From assembly GCA_044867645.1 (NCBI GenBank), contig JBIOVI010000032.1, positions 1 through 24,863 of the forward strand: a stretch of DNA of 24,863 bases, read 5' to 3'. The stretch comes from VRUE01 sp044867645 (GTDB lineage: Bacteria > Actinomycetota > Thermoleophilia > Solirubrobacterales > 70-9). Positions within the stretch are counted from its first letter, which is position 1. Every line of letters starts with the position of its first letter. The notes beneath the pieces are model-generated. The model was not told the DNA's origin. It ran no database searches and was given only the letters and a program-made list of their open reading frames with translations. Shown piece after piece: positions 8,088 to 14,859 of this stretch. A program made the translations under genes and the position numbers.

Positions 8088-8161
8088 GGGGCGGTAGCTC
8101 AGCTGGTTAGAGCAGCGGACTCATAATCCGTGGAGCGCAGGTTCGAGTCCTGCCCGCCCCA
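8088..8161 (+). tRNA. tRNA with CAT anticodon (probably elongator tRNA-Met)
   Basis: A complete 74-nt cloverleaf. Acceptor GGGGCGG (8088-8094) pairs with CCGCCCC (8154-8160), discriminator A8161. The anticodon stem GCGGA/TCCGT (8115-8119/8127-8131) has CAT at 8122-8124. The T arm GCAGG/CCTGC has loop TTCGAGT. CCA is not encoded. The fully paired first acceptor base pair argues against an initiator tRNA. A CAT anticodon can also mark tRNA-Ile2, whose C34 becomes lysidine; identity elements cannot be settled by eye, but the anticodon arm resembles actinobacterial elongator Met tRNAs as I recall them. Confidence 0.93.
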
Positions 8162-8228
8162 TCCCCAGCGTCTCTCGCGTCGAAAAAGTAGACTCGCTTG
8201 GTACCGAGATGGAGATAGCAGGGGATCA

Positions 8229-9449
8229 ATGACGCACAGAGACGCCATCGGTCGTTCACGTACGCATGCATCCAACTCGTGGTTTCTGTCGTCGGCCATT
8301 GCCGTTTCCTTGGCAGCGTGCTTGGTCGCGTCGCCTGTGAGCGCTGCGCCAAGCTGGCTGCCCCCGGCAAATGTCTCCGGAGTTGAGAGGACTGCCGAGT
8401 TCCCACAGATCGCTGTGGATTCCCAAGGCAACGCGACCGCAATATGGCGGCGCTGGAGCGGCGAAAAGCCCATCGCCAAGAGCGCTGGCCGGCGCGTCGG
8501 CGGGTTCGAAGTCCAGCAGGCCGACACTGCCGGCTTCTTGCGTCTCGGGAAGCAAAGGGGCTACGAGATCGCCCTCTACATGCCAAACGATCGAGTCGTC
8601 CTCTTCTATGCGTTTCACAGCAAGAGGTCTAGGAACGAATCCTTCAAAGTCTCGTACAGCATCTACGCCGCGCGCAATCTGGGGGACCTGGCGCAGGGCC
8701 TGGTGCGGGCGCGGTTCGGTTCGCTGGGCCGGGTCGCCCTGCGGTTCCGGCAAAGCGGGCGGATGACCAAGGACGATCCGCAGCCAGGGTGCGAAGGGGG
8801 GTCGGAGACGACCGAAGAGGGCAGGTTCGTCGGCCACCTCCGCTTTCGCGGCGAGGGCGACTACTTCCATGTCTCTTCCGCCAAGGGCAAGGCCTACATC
8901 GTTCGCTCACCTCGCCTCAGGTGCAAGAAGGGACGGGCGACGGAGCCCCACCCCAAGTCGTTGCGGAGGTATGTCGCACCCAGCCCTCTGTTCTCCGACC
9001 GGAACAGCATCGCCCTCCTCTACTCGTCCACTCGTACACAGGGCCGCTATGTCGGGATCACGGCCATGCATGCGGAGGGGTCCCCGCCGGGGGCGGACGT
9101 TGAATTGGGGATCGTCGAGCCGAGGCACGGGATGGCGATCGGCCATGGCGTCTCCCTCAACGGGCCTGCGGGGACGCTGCTCACGAGCCTGCCCGGCGTG
9201 CATCCCGCTACGGCCACGCTGGCGCCGCCAGCGCCGTTCTACGGAAAAGCCGCCTACTCGGAGGAGTCGGGTGCCTGGACCGGCACGCTCGGCGTCAAGC
9301 TCCCCGGCCTGAACCTGCCGCTGACCGGGCCCGACTTCAACGTCCACCTCTGTGTGAGCCCGTTGAAAGACAGGGACGGCTGCGACTTCTTCAAAGCGGA
9401 GTCGCCGTCCTACCGCAGACTGGCGTGGCCGGGGCGGGCGTCGCGATGA
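8229..9449 (+). CDS. Secreted protein of unknown function, paralogue of the next gene, with an extra N-terminal propeller-like blade
   Basis: A 406-residue exported protein; no enzyme family is recognised. After a basic N-terminus comes a signal sequence ending near ASPVSA-AP (about residues 35-40). Residues about 42-80 (PPANVSG...PQIAVDSQGNATAIWRR) look like a single blade of the tandem AVD.QGNA.A.W repeats found in secreted actinobacterial proteins. The remainder aligns with the next gene's product: a GY.I start, LGRVALRF (compare LGRISVRF), PGC...RF.GEGDY.HV, RLRC, and a C-terminal PPAPFYGKA...LPGLNLPLTGPDFNVHLC matching PPPPFSGTG...FPGLDPIPLAGPSFFGSDYC. Conserved cysteines suggest disulfides. 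The ATG at 8229 has AGGGGA just upstream, and TAGACT at 8189 could be a -10 box. The TGA overlaps the next ATG (ATGA). Confidence 0.75.
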   Translation: MTHRDAIGRSRTHASNSWFLSSAIAVSLAACLVASPVSAAPSWLPPANVSGVERTAEFPQIAVDSQGNATAIWRRWSGEKPIAKSAGRRVGGFEVQQADTAGFLRLGKQRGYEIALYMPNDRVVLFYAFHSKRSRNESFKVSYSIYAARNLGDLAQGLVRARFGSLGRVALRFRQSGRMTKDDPQPGCEGGSETTEEGRFVGHLRFRGEGDYFHVSSAKGKAYIVRSPRLRCKKGRATEPHPKSLRRYVAPSPLFSDRNSIALLYSSTRTQGRYVGITAMHAEGSPPGADVELGIVEPRHGMAIGHGVSLNGPAGTLLTSLPGVHPATATLAPPAPFYGKAAYSEESGAWTGTLGVKLPGLNLPLTGPDFNVHLCVSPLKDRDGCDFFKAESPSYRRLAWPGRASR

Positions 9450-10378
9450 GGTTACGGCAGGCGGCCGTCGCGGTGCTTGCGCTTGCCGCCCTCTCCTGCT
9501 CTCCGGGAAGCGTTGGGGCCAAGGCCAGGCATGGTCCGCCGCCCGTCAATCAGTGGATGGACATCGAACTCAGGGGTTCCAACGGCTACTCGATTCAGAT
9601 CAGCGTTAATCCACGCCGGCATCTGATCCTGCGGGCGACCAAGGAGAGATTCTCCGCCGAATACCTGACTCGGGACGTCCTTGCCGACGCCGATCGGGTG
9701 AGTGCGAAGCTGCTCGGCCTGGGCAGGATCTCGGTGCGGTTTCACCCGCGTGGGCCGGTTCGCCACCCCTCGCCGCCCGGCTGCCGGGGCGAGAGACCAC
9801 GGGTGCAGGCAGGTGTGGTCCGCGGGACGATCAGGTTCGTCGGCGAGCGGGGATACACCCAGGTCAGGGTGCGTGAAGCCAATGCGGCGATCGAAGAACC
9901 GAAGAGCCGGTTCTGCCGGTACCGAGCGACGTTCGAACCGAATCCCCGCGAGCGTGACTGGGTCAGCAAGTTCGAGGCCGTGGGCGAAGGGGTCGATTTC
10001 ATCGCAAGGAAGTACCGGCCCGGCGTGATCGAGGGCGGCGAGGCCCTCTACTTCGTCGAAACGGGGGAAGCGTTCGAGACGGCCTCTGGCCGGCGGCTGC
10101 CTCTCACCATCTATAGGCAGCTGCTGGTCGCCGCCGGCGCTTCCACCTTCCGCGACGCTCGACCCGAACACCTGACCGTCTCGCCGCCGCCGCCGTTCAG
10201 CGGCACCGGCACCCTCGCTCGCACCGCCGAATCTGTCTTTACCTGGAGAGGCGACCTCTCGGTTCAGTTCCCAGGCCTCGACCCAATCCCCTTGGCTGGT
10301 CCCAGCTTTTTCGGATCTGACTACTGCCTGCGGAAATCGGGTTGCGTCAGCCTGGACCTCTACTACCCTGAGGCATAG
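9446..10378 (+). CDS. Secreted protein of unknown function, paralogue of the preceding gene
   Basis: A 310-residue exported protein beginning MRLRQAAVAVLALAALSCSPGSVGAKA. The hydrophobic segment could be cleaved by signal peptidase I near AKA; the cysteine after ALS is a poor lipobox, so lipidation is uncertain. The mature part shares the GY.I, LGRISVRF, PGC, VRGTIRFVGERGYTQV, FCR and PPPPFSG...PGLDPIPLAGPSF...C blocks with the upstream gene but lacks that gene's N-terminal propeller-like blade. The start at 9446 forms a four-base ATGA overlap with the upstream stop, implying co-translation; a GTG at 9425 in the same frame would only add a few residues before the signal peptide. Probably a tandem duplication. 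Function unknown; a cell-surface or cell-wall role is only a guess from export. Confidence 0.75.
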   Translation: MRLRQAAVAVLALAALSCSPGSVGAKARHGPPPVNQWMDIELRGSNGYSIQISVNPRRHLILRATKERFSAEYLTRDVLADADRVSAKLLGLGRISVRFHPRGPVRHPSPPGCRGERPRVQAGVVRGTIRFVGERGYTQVRVREANAAIEEPKSRFCRYRATFEPNPRERDWVSKFEAVGEGVDFIARKYRPGVIEGGEALYFVETGEAFETASGRRLPLTIYRQLLVAAGASTFRDARPEHLTVSPPPPFSGTGTLARTAESVFTWRGDLSVQFPGLDPIPLAGPSFFGSDYCLRKSGCVSLDLYYPEA

Positions 10379-10400
10379 ACCAATCCTGTTCATCACCTAG

Positions 10401-10523
10401 GCCCGGTATGCGGAACTCGAGGTCGGCGCGGCGGTGATCCATTACGACCAGGATTACGACACACTCGCGGAGCTGATGGGAGTCGATTCGGTCTGGTTGG
10501 CGCCCGCAGTGACACTTCTGTAG
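10401..10523 (+). pseudogene. C-terminal remnant of a PIN-domain (VapC-like) toxin
   Basis: This frame encodes 40 codons ending at TAG 10521-10523. The product contains VGAAVIHYDQDYDTLAELMG and then WLAPAV, closely matching the C-terminal end of actinobacterial VapC toxins as I know them (VLHYD.DYD.IAE.TG...W..P.G.L), including the late acidic residues of the PIN active site. An in-frame TAG at 10398 closes the frame upstream, so the N-terminal two thirds, with the first catalytic aspartates, and any antitoxin gene are gone. It lies directly after the secreted-protein pair and before the first copy of the 84-bp repeat, in a stretch that looks like debris of accessory genes. It has no credible start codon and is presumably not translated. 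Confidence 0.75.
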
Positions 10524-10646
10524 TTACGGACAGAATGGACCGGTTTTCATCCGGCGCCGAAGCACCCCACTCTTGGCCACTGCTCGCTCTGCGGGCCGGG
10601 GAGGCCAGGCCTCTGCGGGTCAACCGTTCGTCAGACGCCCTGAAAA

Positions 10647-10730
10647 CTTGGTCCCGAAATTGGTCCCCGACTCCACCGAGCTCAGCCGAACTCCTTGGAC
10701 GTGATTCGCTCCATCAGGCCAGATTCGGCT
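10647..10730 (+). repeat. 84-bp direct repeat, copy A (holds a 3' coding remnant)
   Basis: Matches 12002-12085 at 76 of 84 positions with no gap; all eight differences are transitions. The first 30 bases are identical and contain two TTGGTCCC units 12 bases apart. Read from 10648, the copy encodes LVPKLVPDSTELSRTPWT and a TGA (10702-10704). The three differences before that stop are all at third positions and silent (ACC/ACT, GAG/GAA, CTC/CTT), so the copies probably descend from the 3' end of a real gene. Short repetitive VP/GT-rich C-termini are common in phage-type integrases, but that attribution is a guess. The frame is open further upstream without recognisable similarity. Confidence 0.8.
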
Positions 10731-10812
10731 CTATCGAGCCTGGTCGTGTCGGTCGGACGATTGAGGCAACGCCAATACACTGGATTCATGAGGCGCCGGT
10801 GCTTGCAGCGGT

Positions 10813-10844
10813 AATGGTTTGCGGGGTCGCCCGCAAAACCCATT
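10813..10844 (+). other. Stem-loop ahead of the propeller gene
   Basis: TTTGCGGG-GTCG-CCCGCAAA (10818-10837) is a perfect 8-bp stem with a four-base loop. AATGG (10813-10817) and CCATT (10840-10844) extend it by five pairs across a two-base bulge. It sits 8 bases before the AAAGGGA ribosome-binding site of the next gene. It could be a 5'-UTR hairpin or the terminator of a vanished upstream gene; there is no U-tract. Confidence 0.5.
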
Positions 10845-10863
10845 GGGACTCAAAGGGATCTCT

Positions 10864-11958
10864 GTGATCCGCGGTGTGCTCTGGTTGGGGCTGATCCTGT
10901 CAATCGCGCTAGCCGTCAGCGCGACCTTCTCGGTTGCAGCGGTCCCAGACGGCCCGCGGCTCGCGATCATCAGGGACTTCCCCTACCCCAAGAGTCTGAC
11001 TGAAATCGCAACCGTCAACGCTGTTGGTGGCGCGCTCCAGACGGTGGTGAGGGATGAAGACCTGGTGAGGAACGAAGGCCCCTTCGGGATAAACGGTTCT
11101 CACCCGACCTTCTCGCCTGATGGCAGCCTTATTGCCTTTACCGGCTCTGCCCGTCGGGGCGGCGGAGAAGTGGAAAGCCCAGTGATACTGGTGGTCGGTG
11201 CGGACGGGGCCGGGCTGTGGGCGCTGAGGGGGACCTTTACCGAAGCGGAGCCCATCTTCGCACCGGACGGCCACACGATTGCCTTCGCCACCCTGAAGGT
11301 CGTCAACGGTCCTCTCGATCGGGATGGAGCCAGCGTCCTCCTGGGAATCCGGTCGGTGGATATCGAAGACGGCTCCCAGCGCATGGTGACCCCGTGGCGC
11401 CCGTGGGGCAAGGGCGCTGTCCTGTACCCGTCCTCCTACTCGTCCGACGGATCGACCCTGGCCGTCACCGCTTGGCCTTTCAACGGCTCCACGAGGGCGA
11501 GGGCCGTCGCCGTTCGTCTCGACGGCAGCGGTTCGACCCTGCTCGCCAAGAATGCAGAAGAGCCGGTCTATTCACCCGATGGGTCGCGGATCGCATTCGT
11601 TCGAGTGCATACCCAGGTGAAGCATCTTCCGCACCGCCGCAAGCACACGATCATTCGCAAAGACCTCTATGTCATGCGCGCGGACGGTTCGGGTCTCACC
11701 CAACTCACCCATAATCCCCGCTTGCTTGAGGAGTGGCCAAGCTGGGACCCATCGGGCGAGAGGATTGCCTTCAACAGCTATCGGCCGGGACCCGGACCCC
11801 TTCGTCTGCCATCTGACACTTCCGTAATGCAGATCAACGCCGACGGGACCTGCTTGACGAAGGTGCTGGCTTCTCGGTCTCAGCGCCAGAGCCTCGGCGG
11901 TGTCGCCTGGCAGCCGGGCCCGGGCCGCGGGGCAGGCCCGATTGAGTGCGGCGGATGA
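10864..11958 (+). CDS. Secreted or membrane-anchored PD40/TolB-type beta-propeller protein
   Basis: A 364-residue protein with a hydrophobic N-terminal export or anchor segment (about residues 4-26), then a propeller. At least five WD40-like PD40 motifs are visible: HPTFSPDGSLIAFTG, EPIFAPDGHTIAFAT, PSSYSSDGSTLAVTA, EPVYSPDGSRIAFVR and WPSWDPSGERIAFNS. Such propellers bind proteins or ligands in the envelope, as TolB does in Gram-negatives, but no partner is indicated and there is no Tol/Pal cluster. The GTG at 10864 is chosen because AAAGGGA ends six bases upstream and the signal sequence follows immediately; a TTG at 10819 would put the 5' hairpin inside the gene. It is the only intact gene between the two 84-bp repeats, which suggests it moved with, or was bracketed by, lost mobile DNA. 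Confidence 0.83.
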   Translation: MIRGVLWLGLILSIALAVSATFSVAAVPDGPRLAIIRDFPYPKSLTEIATVNAVGGALQTVVRDEDLVRNEGPFGINGSHPTFSPDGSLIAFTGSARRGGGEVESPVILVVGADGAGLWALRGTFTEAEPIFAPDGHTIAFATLKVVNGPLDRDGASVLLGIRSVDIEDGSQRMVTPWRPWGKGAVLYPSSYSSDGSTLAVTAWPFNGSTRARAVAVRLDGSGSTLLAKNAEEPVYSPDGSRIAFVRVHTQVKHLPHRRKHTIIRKDLYVMRADGSGLTQLTHNPRLLEEWPSWDPSGERIAFNSYRPGPGPLRLPSDTSVMQINADGTCLTKVLASRSQRQSLGGVAWQPGPGRGAGPIECGG

Positions 11959-11981
11959 CCGCGACGCCACCGGCTGCCTCT

Positions 11982-12004
11982 AAGCTTCTTTCTCGCGGAA
12001 GCTT
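11982..12004 (+). terminator. Possible hairpin terminator after the propeller gene
   Basis: AAGCTTC (11982-11988) pairs with GAAGCTT (11998-12004) around a nine-base loop, 23 bases after the TGA/TAG region of the propeller gene. No T-run follows, and the right arm runs into copy B of the repeat. Weak call. Confidence 0.3.
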
Positions 12005-12085
12005 GGTCCCGAAATTGGTCCCCGACTCCACTGAACTTAGCCGAACTCCTTGGACGTGATTTGTTCTACCGGGCCAGATTCGGCT
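12002..12085 (+). repeat. 84-bp direct repeat, copy B
   Basis: The partner of 10647-10730, offset by 1355 bases. The coding tail runs 12003-12059, ending in the same TGA; the frame upstream (SKLLSRGS...) is unrelated to that of copy A, so the shared segment begins sharply near the TTGGTCCC unit. The copy ends inside the stop codon (CTA at 12084-12086) of the convergent zincin-like gene, so the gene boundary and the repeat boundary coincide within two bases. Confidence 0.8.
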
Positions 12086-12857
12086 ATTGCCACTCCTCGG
12101 CGGCTGCGCGAGGCTGTGCCAACTGTTGATAGCGAATTGCCCGCCGCGTGGCTCCGGCCAGTTTCTTGACCGCGATCCTTTCTTTTGCGACCTCGTCTCC
12201 ATGCAAGCTGAAGGTGTCATGGCGACCGAGCTCCGGGTCGAAGAATCCCAAATAACCGCCAGGGTTGACTCCGAAGGACGGCAGCGATTTTCCGTCATGC
12301 AGTCGACCTAGGAAGTCATTGCGTGCGCCCTCCTCCTCGCTTTCGGTGAAGTAGAGCGGCAGGACGAAGTTCGACACCTCAACCGAGTCGATCTCGTAGG
12401 TCTCGGCCTGAACGGCATCCGACATCTCATACCAGTGGAAGACATCGCGATCCCGCTCCGCCGGGTGCGGGCCCACAACCAGCAGGTTGACGTGCGGATC
12501 GCCGATCAACTCGAGCGCCTCATGCGACAGGGTGACCGACCATTTCTCCCCGAGTTGCTTTGAGAGCTCGGTAAAGACGAACCCGAATGGGATTCCGCTG
12601 CTGTTTTCGGCGTGGTAGCCGAGGGCGTTGTCGACATTGACGTCATCCCAGAGGTAAAGGACTGCATCTCCCCGCATATCCACCAAACGCTGCTCGTCGG
12701 GCTGGAGCCCAGTGTGTCCCTCGAGGCGGAGCTCGGCACTGCAGCCCCAGTAAGGCTCATAGTCTTGGGTGATCTGGCGATTGATGGCCCGGATCGCCTC
12801 AAGAACCTCCTCGTCCGAGAGTTTGCCAGTGGTGTGGTTGATAACCGAGATCTGCAT
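12084..12857 (-). CDS. Zincin-like protein of unknown function (SHEALELIGDP motif)
   Basis: A 257-residue protein without a signal peptide. Residues 111-121 (SHEALELIGDP) form a metalloprotease-like H-E-x-x-x-E/D motif: H112 and E113 could be a metal ligand and general base, with E116 or D120 as a further ligand. Later conserved-looking blocks are WYEMSDAVQAETYEIDSVEVSNFVLP and GGYLGFFDPELG. I recall similar SHEVLE..DP...YE..DPVE...Y.I.GV.VS.FV.P proteins as uncharacterised bacterial families, so no activity is asserted. The ATG at 12857 has an excellent AAAGGAGGGG site four bases upstream, indicating an efficiently translated, independently started gene. Its stop lies in the last bases of copy B of the repeat; the 198 bases upstream to 13055 hold no other gene. 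Confidence 0.7.
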   Translation of the reverse strand: MQISVINHTTGKLSDEEVLEAIRAINRQITQDYEPYWGCSAELRLEGHTGLQPDEQRLVDMRGDAVLYLWDDVNVDNALGYHAENSSGIPFGFVFTELSKQLGEKWSVTLSHEALELIGDPHVNLLVVGPHPAERDRDVFHWYEMSDAVQAETYEIDSVEVSNFVLPLYFTESEEEGARNDFLGRLHDGKSLPSFGVNPGGYLGFFDPELGRHDTFSLHGDEVAKERIAVKKLAGATRRAIRYQQLAQPRAAAEEWQ

Positions 12858-13035
12858 GGCCCCTCCTTTTGGGGGCTATCGAGGCCCCGTCTTTCCCGCG
12901 CTAGTCCTCATCCTATACAGGATTCGACTATTGATAAGGCAGTTCGAAGATACTCGACAGTTTTTGCCTCATGTCGCCGAGCTACCAGGGGCTGGGACTC
13001 CGCACCTCGACCTCTATCGGGCCAGGCTGGCTCTA

Positions 13036-13055
13036 AGGCGGGCTCCAGCCCGCCT
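13036..13055 (-). terminator. Strong GC hairpin at the ancestral end of the lyase gene
   Basis: AGGCGGGCT (13036-13044) and AGCCCGCCT (13047-13055) are perfect inverted repeats; realistically the stem is 8 bp with a four-base loop. On the minus strand it begins at the TGA (13057-13055) that closes the alternative frame of the lyase gene, which is where an intrinsic terminator would be expected. There is only a short TTA rather than a full U-tract after it. Confidence 0.55.
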
Positions 13056-13179
13056 CAACACGTGCGTCGCACTTTTAGCTTTGCCTCTCGATAGCTCTTC
13101 GTGTTTCGGCTAATTTGCTTCGCCTGTCTGCGCCGCTGCGCCTGAGACGACGAATCGCTGTAGCGGCGTCGTACGAGGT

Positions 13180-14043
13180 TCAGGCGGACCTGGGCCTTGC
13201 GCAGCTCGCGTTTTGCAAGTTGGCAGGGCAGAGGATCGGGACCCGCGATGGGGCTTGTGGGTTGCTCCCGGAGAGAGAAGCTGGCGGGCTCATCGCGGGC
13301 GTCACGGGTATTTCTTCAGCTGGCGCTTCCGGTGGATCGCTGAGGAAGTCTTTGGCGATCGTCACACCATCTTGAAAAATCACCGTGGTGCCTTCGGCTT
13401 CGCTGGATCGGTAGTTGCCGAGCTTCCAGTTGGTGGGTTCGACGCCGAGCGTGTCGATCTCAGTGACCTCACCCAGCGATTGCCCGTTGAGCCAGACCTC
13501 CATCGAGCCTTTGATGCCGAAGGTGATTCGGTAGACCAGCTCGAACCACTGGGCGTTGCCGGGAATGTCGAATTCGTAATAGATCGATTTCTGGGTGCCC
13601 GAGCCGATCAGAAGCTTTTTCGCTCCGTCTTTCTCGAAAGTCTGAAGGCTGAGCGGCGGCGCGCCTGGACTGGAATCGTGCCATTGGCAGAGAATCAAGA
13701 AGTGATTCCAGTCGATGCTTTCGAACGGCAGGTAGAGCAGGTGGCGGAAGTAGCGCGTTTCACCAGCGTGGAATTCATGATCGGGCACGGCCTCGGATCG
13801 GTTGCTGCCCGCGATCAGTTCGTCGCCCTCACGACGTTCGAAGCGTGCGGCATAGACCCCCTCGCCAACCGGGCTTTTCACAATGGTGGCGCGGCCTGCG
13901 GCTGCCTGCACTTCTAGATATTGGGAGAAGTCACCGGTCTCAAAGTTGCCGATGAAGTCTTCCCAGGCAGCCTGCGCATGGGCTGGGCTTGCGAGAAGCA
14001 TCAAGCCCATTACCAATGTGAGAACAAGTTTTTTCGAAGTCAT
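13180..14043 (-). CDS. Secreted polysaccharide-lyase-like protein (heparin-lyase fold), 3' end apparently frameshifted
   Basis: A 287-residue exported protein: signal peptide MTSKKLVLTLVMGLMLLASPAHA cleaved before QAAWEDF. The mature domain, GNFETGDFSQY, GVYAARFERREGD, SNRSEAV, ETRYFRHLLYLP, WNHFLILCQWH and WLNGQSLGEV, matches the Polysacc_lyase (heparinase I-like jelly-roll) pattern, where the RSE segment is typical; the polymer it would cut cannot be deduced. The C-terminal tail after SDPPEAPAEE is Pro/Ser-rich and ends abruptly. In the -1-shifted frame from 13216 the sequence stays open for 53 codons (AKRELRKAQVRLNLVRRR...) to a TGA at 13057-13055 beside a terminator-like hairpin, so a one-base deletion or two-base insertion near 13214-13225 probably truncated a basic helical tail. 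No clear ribosome-binding site at the ATG; 31 bases follow the PhzF gene on the same strand. Confidence 0.78.
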   Translation of the reverse strand: MTSKKLVLTLVMGLMLLASPAHAQAAWEDFIGNFETGDFSQYLEVQAAAGRATIVKSPVGEGVYAARFERREGDELIAGSNRSEAVPDHEFHAGETRYFRHLLYLPFESIDWNHFLILCQWHDSSPGAPPLSLQTFEKDGAKKLLIGSGTQKSIYYEFDIPGNAQWFELVYRITFGIKGSMEVWLNGQSLGEVTEIDTLGVEPTNWKLGNYRSSEAEGTTVIFQDGVTIAKDFLSDPPEAPAEEIPVTPAMSPPASLSGSNPQAPSRVPILCPANLQNASCARPRSA

Positions 14044-14074
14044 TTGGGTTGCTTATCGCAAACAAAGCTGCTTC

Positions 14075-14773
14075 TTATCGAGTAGGGCGGCGATTCACTA
14101 TTTGGTCGAGCGTGGTGTTGCCGCCGATCTCAACCCAACCGTCGACACTGGGACGGCAGACGAGAACCGAGCCGTGACCCTGATGGATCGTGACTGGCCG
14201 GCCGAGCTGTGCGCATAGAACCAGGGCGGCGGACCCGGTTGCCTCGTCCTCGGCGATTCCGGCCTGCGGGGCGAAGGAACGGGCACGGATCGTCCCTGCC
14301 GCCTCGTCGATCCACGCCCAGGCATAGGTGTTGCGGGCCCGGTCCGGTGTGACGCTCAGCGCTTTCACCTCGGCCGGCGTCTCGAGCTGGATGTATTCGA
14401 ACGATGGCGCCCATTCGGGACGTGCGGTAACAAAGGCGGCGCCATCCGCGAAGCGCACGTCGACCTCCCCGGCAGGCGGTCGCAACTTGCCGGGGCAAGC
14501 TCCCTCGTGAGCCAGCAGCCAAGCCGTGCCGACCGTGGGGTGACCGGCGAAGGGAAGCTCCAGCTCCGGCGAGTAGATGCGCATCCGACCCGTGGCGCGG
14601 TCATCCAGGAAGACCGTCTCGCTGAACCCAAGTTCGGCGGCGATGCCCTGCCGGTCGGGCTCCCGTATCCGACCGCCGTCGAGGAAGACACCGAGTGGGT
14701 TTCCCCACTCTCCATCCTCGTTGACGAAGACGCGAAGGACGTGCAGGACCGGCACCGAAGCGATCTTAGGCAT
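14075..14773 (-). CDS. PhzF-family isomerase-like protein
   Basis: Member of the phenazine-biosynthesis PhzF / diaminopimelate-epimerase fold family; most members are uncharacterised isomerases, and no phenazine genes are present here. With the ATG at 14773 the protein has 232 residues, shorter than the usual 260-300. Motifs: VFVNEDGEWGNPLGVFLDG at the N-terminus, GFSETVFL with E52 at the position of the catalytic glutamate (E45 in PhzF), YSPELELPFAGHPTVGTAWLL (the family hallmark), and DEATGSAALVLCAQLG before the C-terminus. The shortness appears to come from trimmed loops in the second half. A longer frame exists upstream, but the family similarity begins at this ATG. The secreted lyase gene follows 31 bases later on the same strand, and a lipoprotein gene diverges 86 bases upstream. 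Confidence 0.87.
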   Translation of the reverse strand: MPKIASVPVLHVLRVFVNEDGEWGNPLGVFLDGGRIREPDRQGIAAELGFSETVFLDDRATGRMRIYSPELELPFAGHPTVGTAWLLAHEGACPGKLRPPAGEVDVRFADGAAFVTARPEWAPSFEYIQLETPAEVKALSVTPDRARNTYAWAWIDEAAGTIRARSFAPQAGIAEDEATGSAALVLCAQLGRPVTIHQGHGSVLVCRPSVDGWVEIGGNTTLDQIVNRRPTR

Positions 14774-14859
14774 TGCTGCCCGCAGGGGGTGGCCGCCAAG
14801 ACGCTTGGCTGCGAAGATCGCCTCAACTTCATGTCCGTTCACCAACGAGAGGAGTCGAT

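Noticed and set aside
8088..8161. Initiator tRNA-Met identity for the CAT tRNA
   Set aside because: The first acceptor pair is a normal G-C pair and the anticodon stem lacks the three consecutive G-C pairs of initiators.
10535..10867. 110-codon plus-strand frame across the first repeat copy
   Set aside because: It is out of phase with the conserved peptide of the repeat, has no ribosome-binding site and no family similarity, and overlaps the next gene's start region.
12858..13054. A further gene in the gap upstream of the zincin-like gene
   Set aside because: Short frames on both strands lack start signals and motifs; the only supported content is the end of the shifted lyase frame and its hairpin at 13036-13055.
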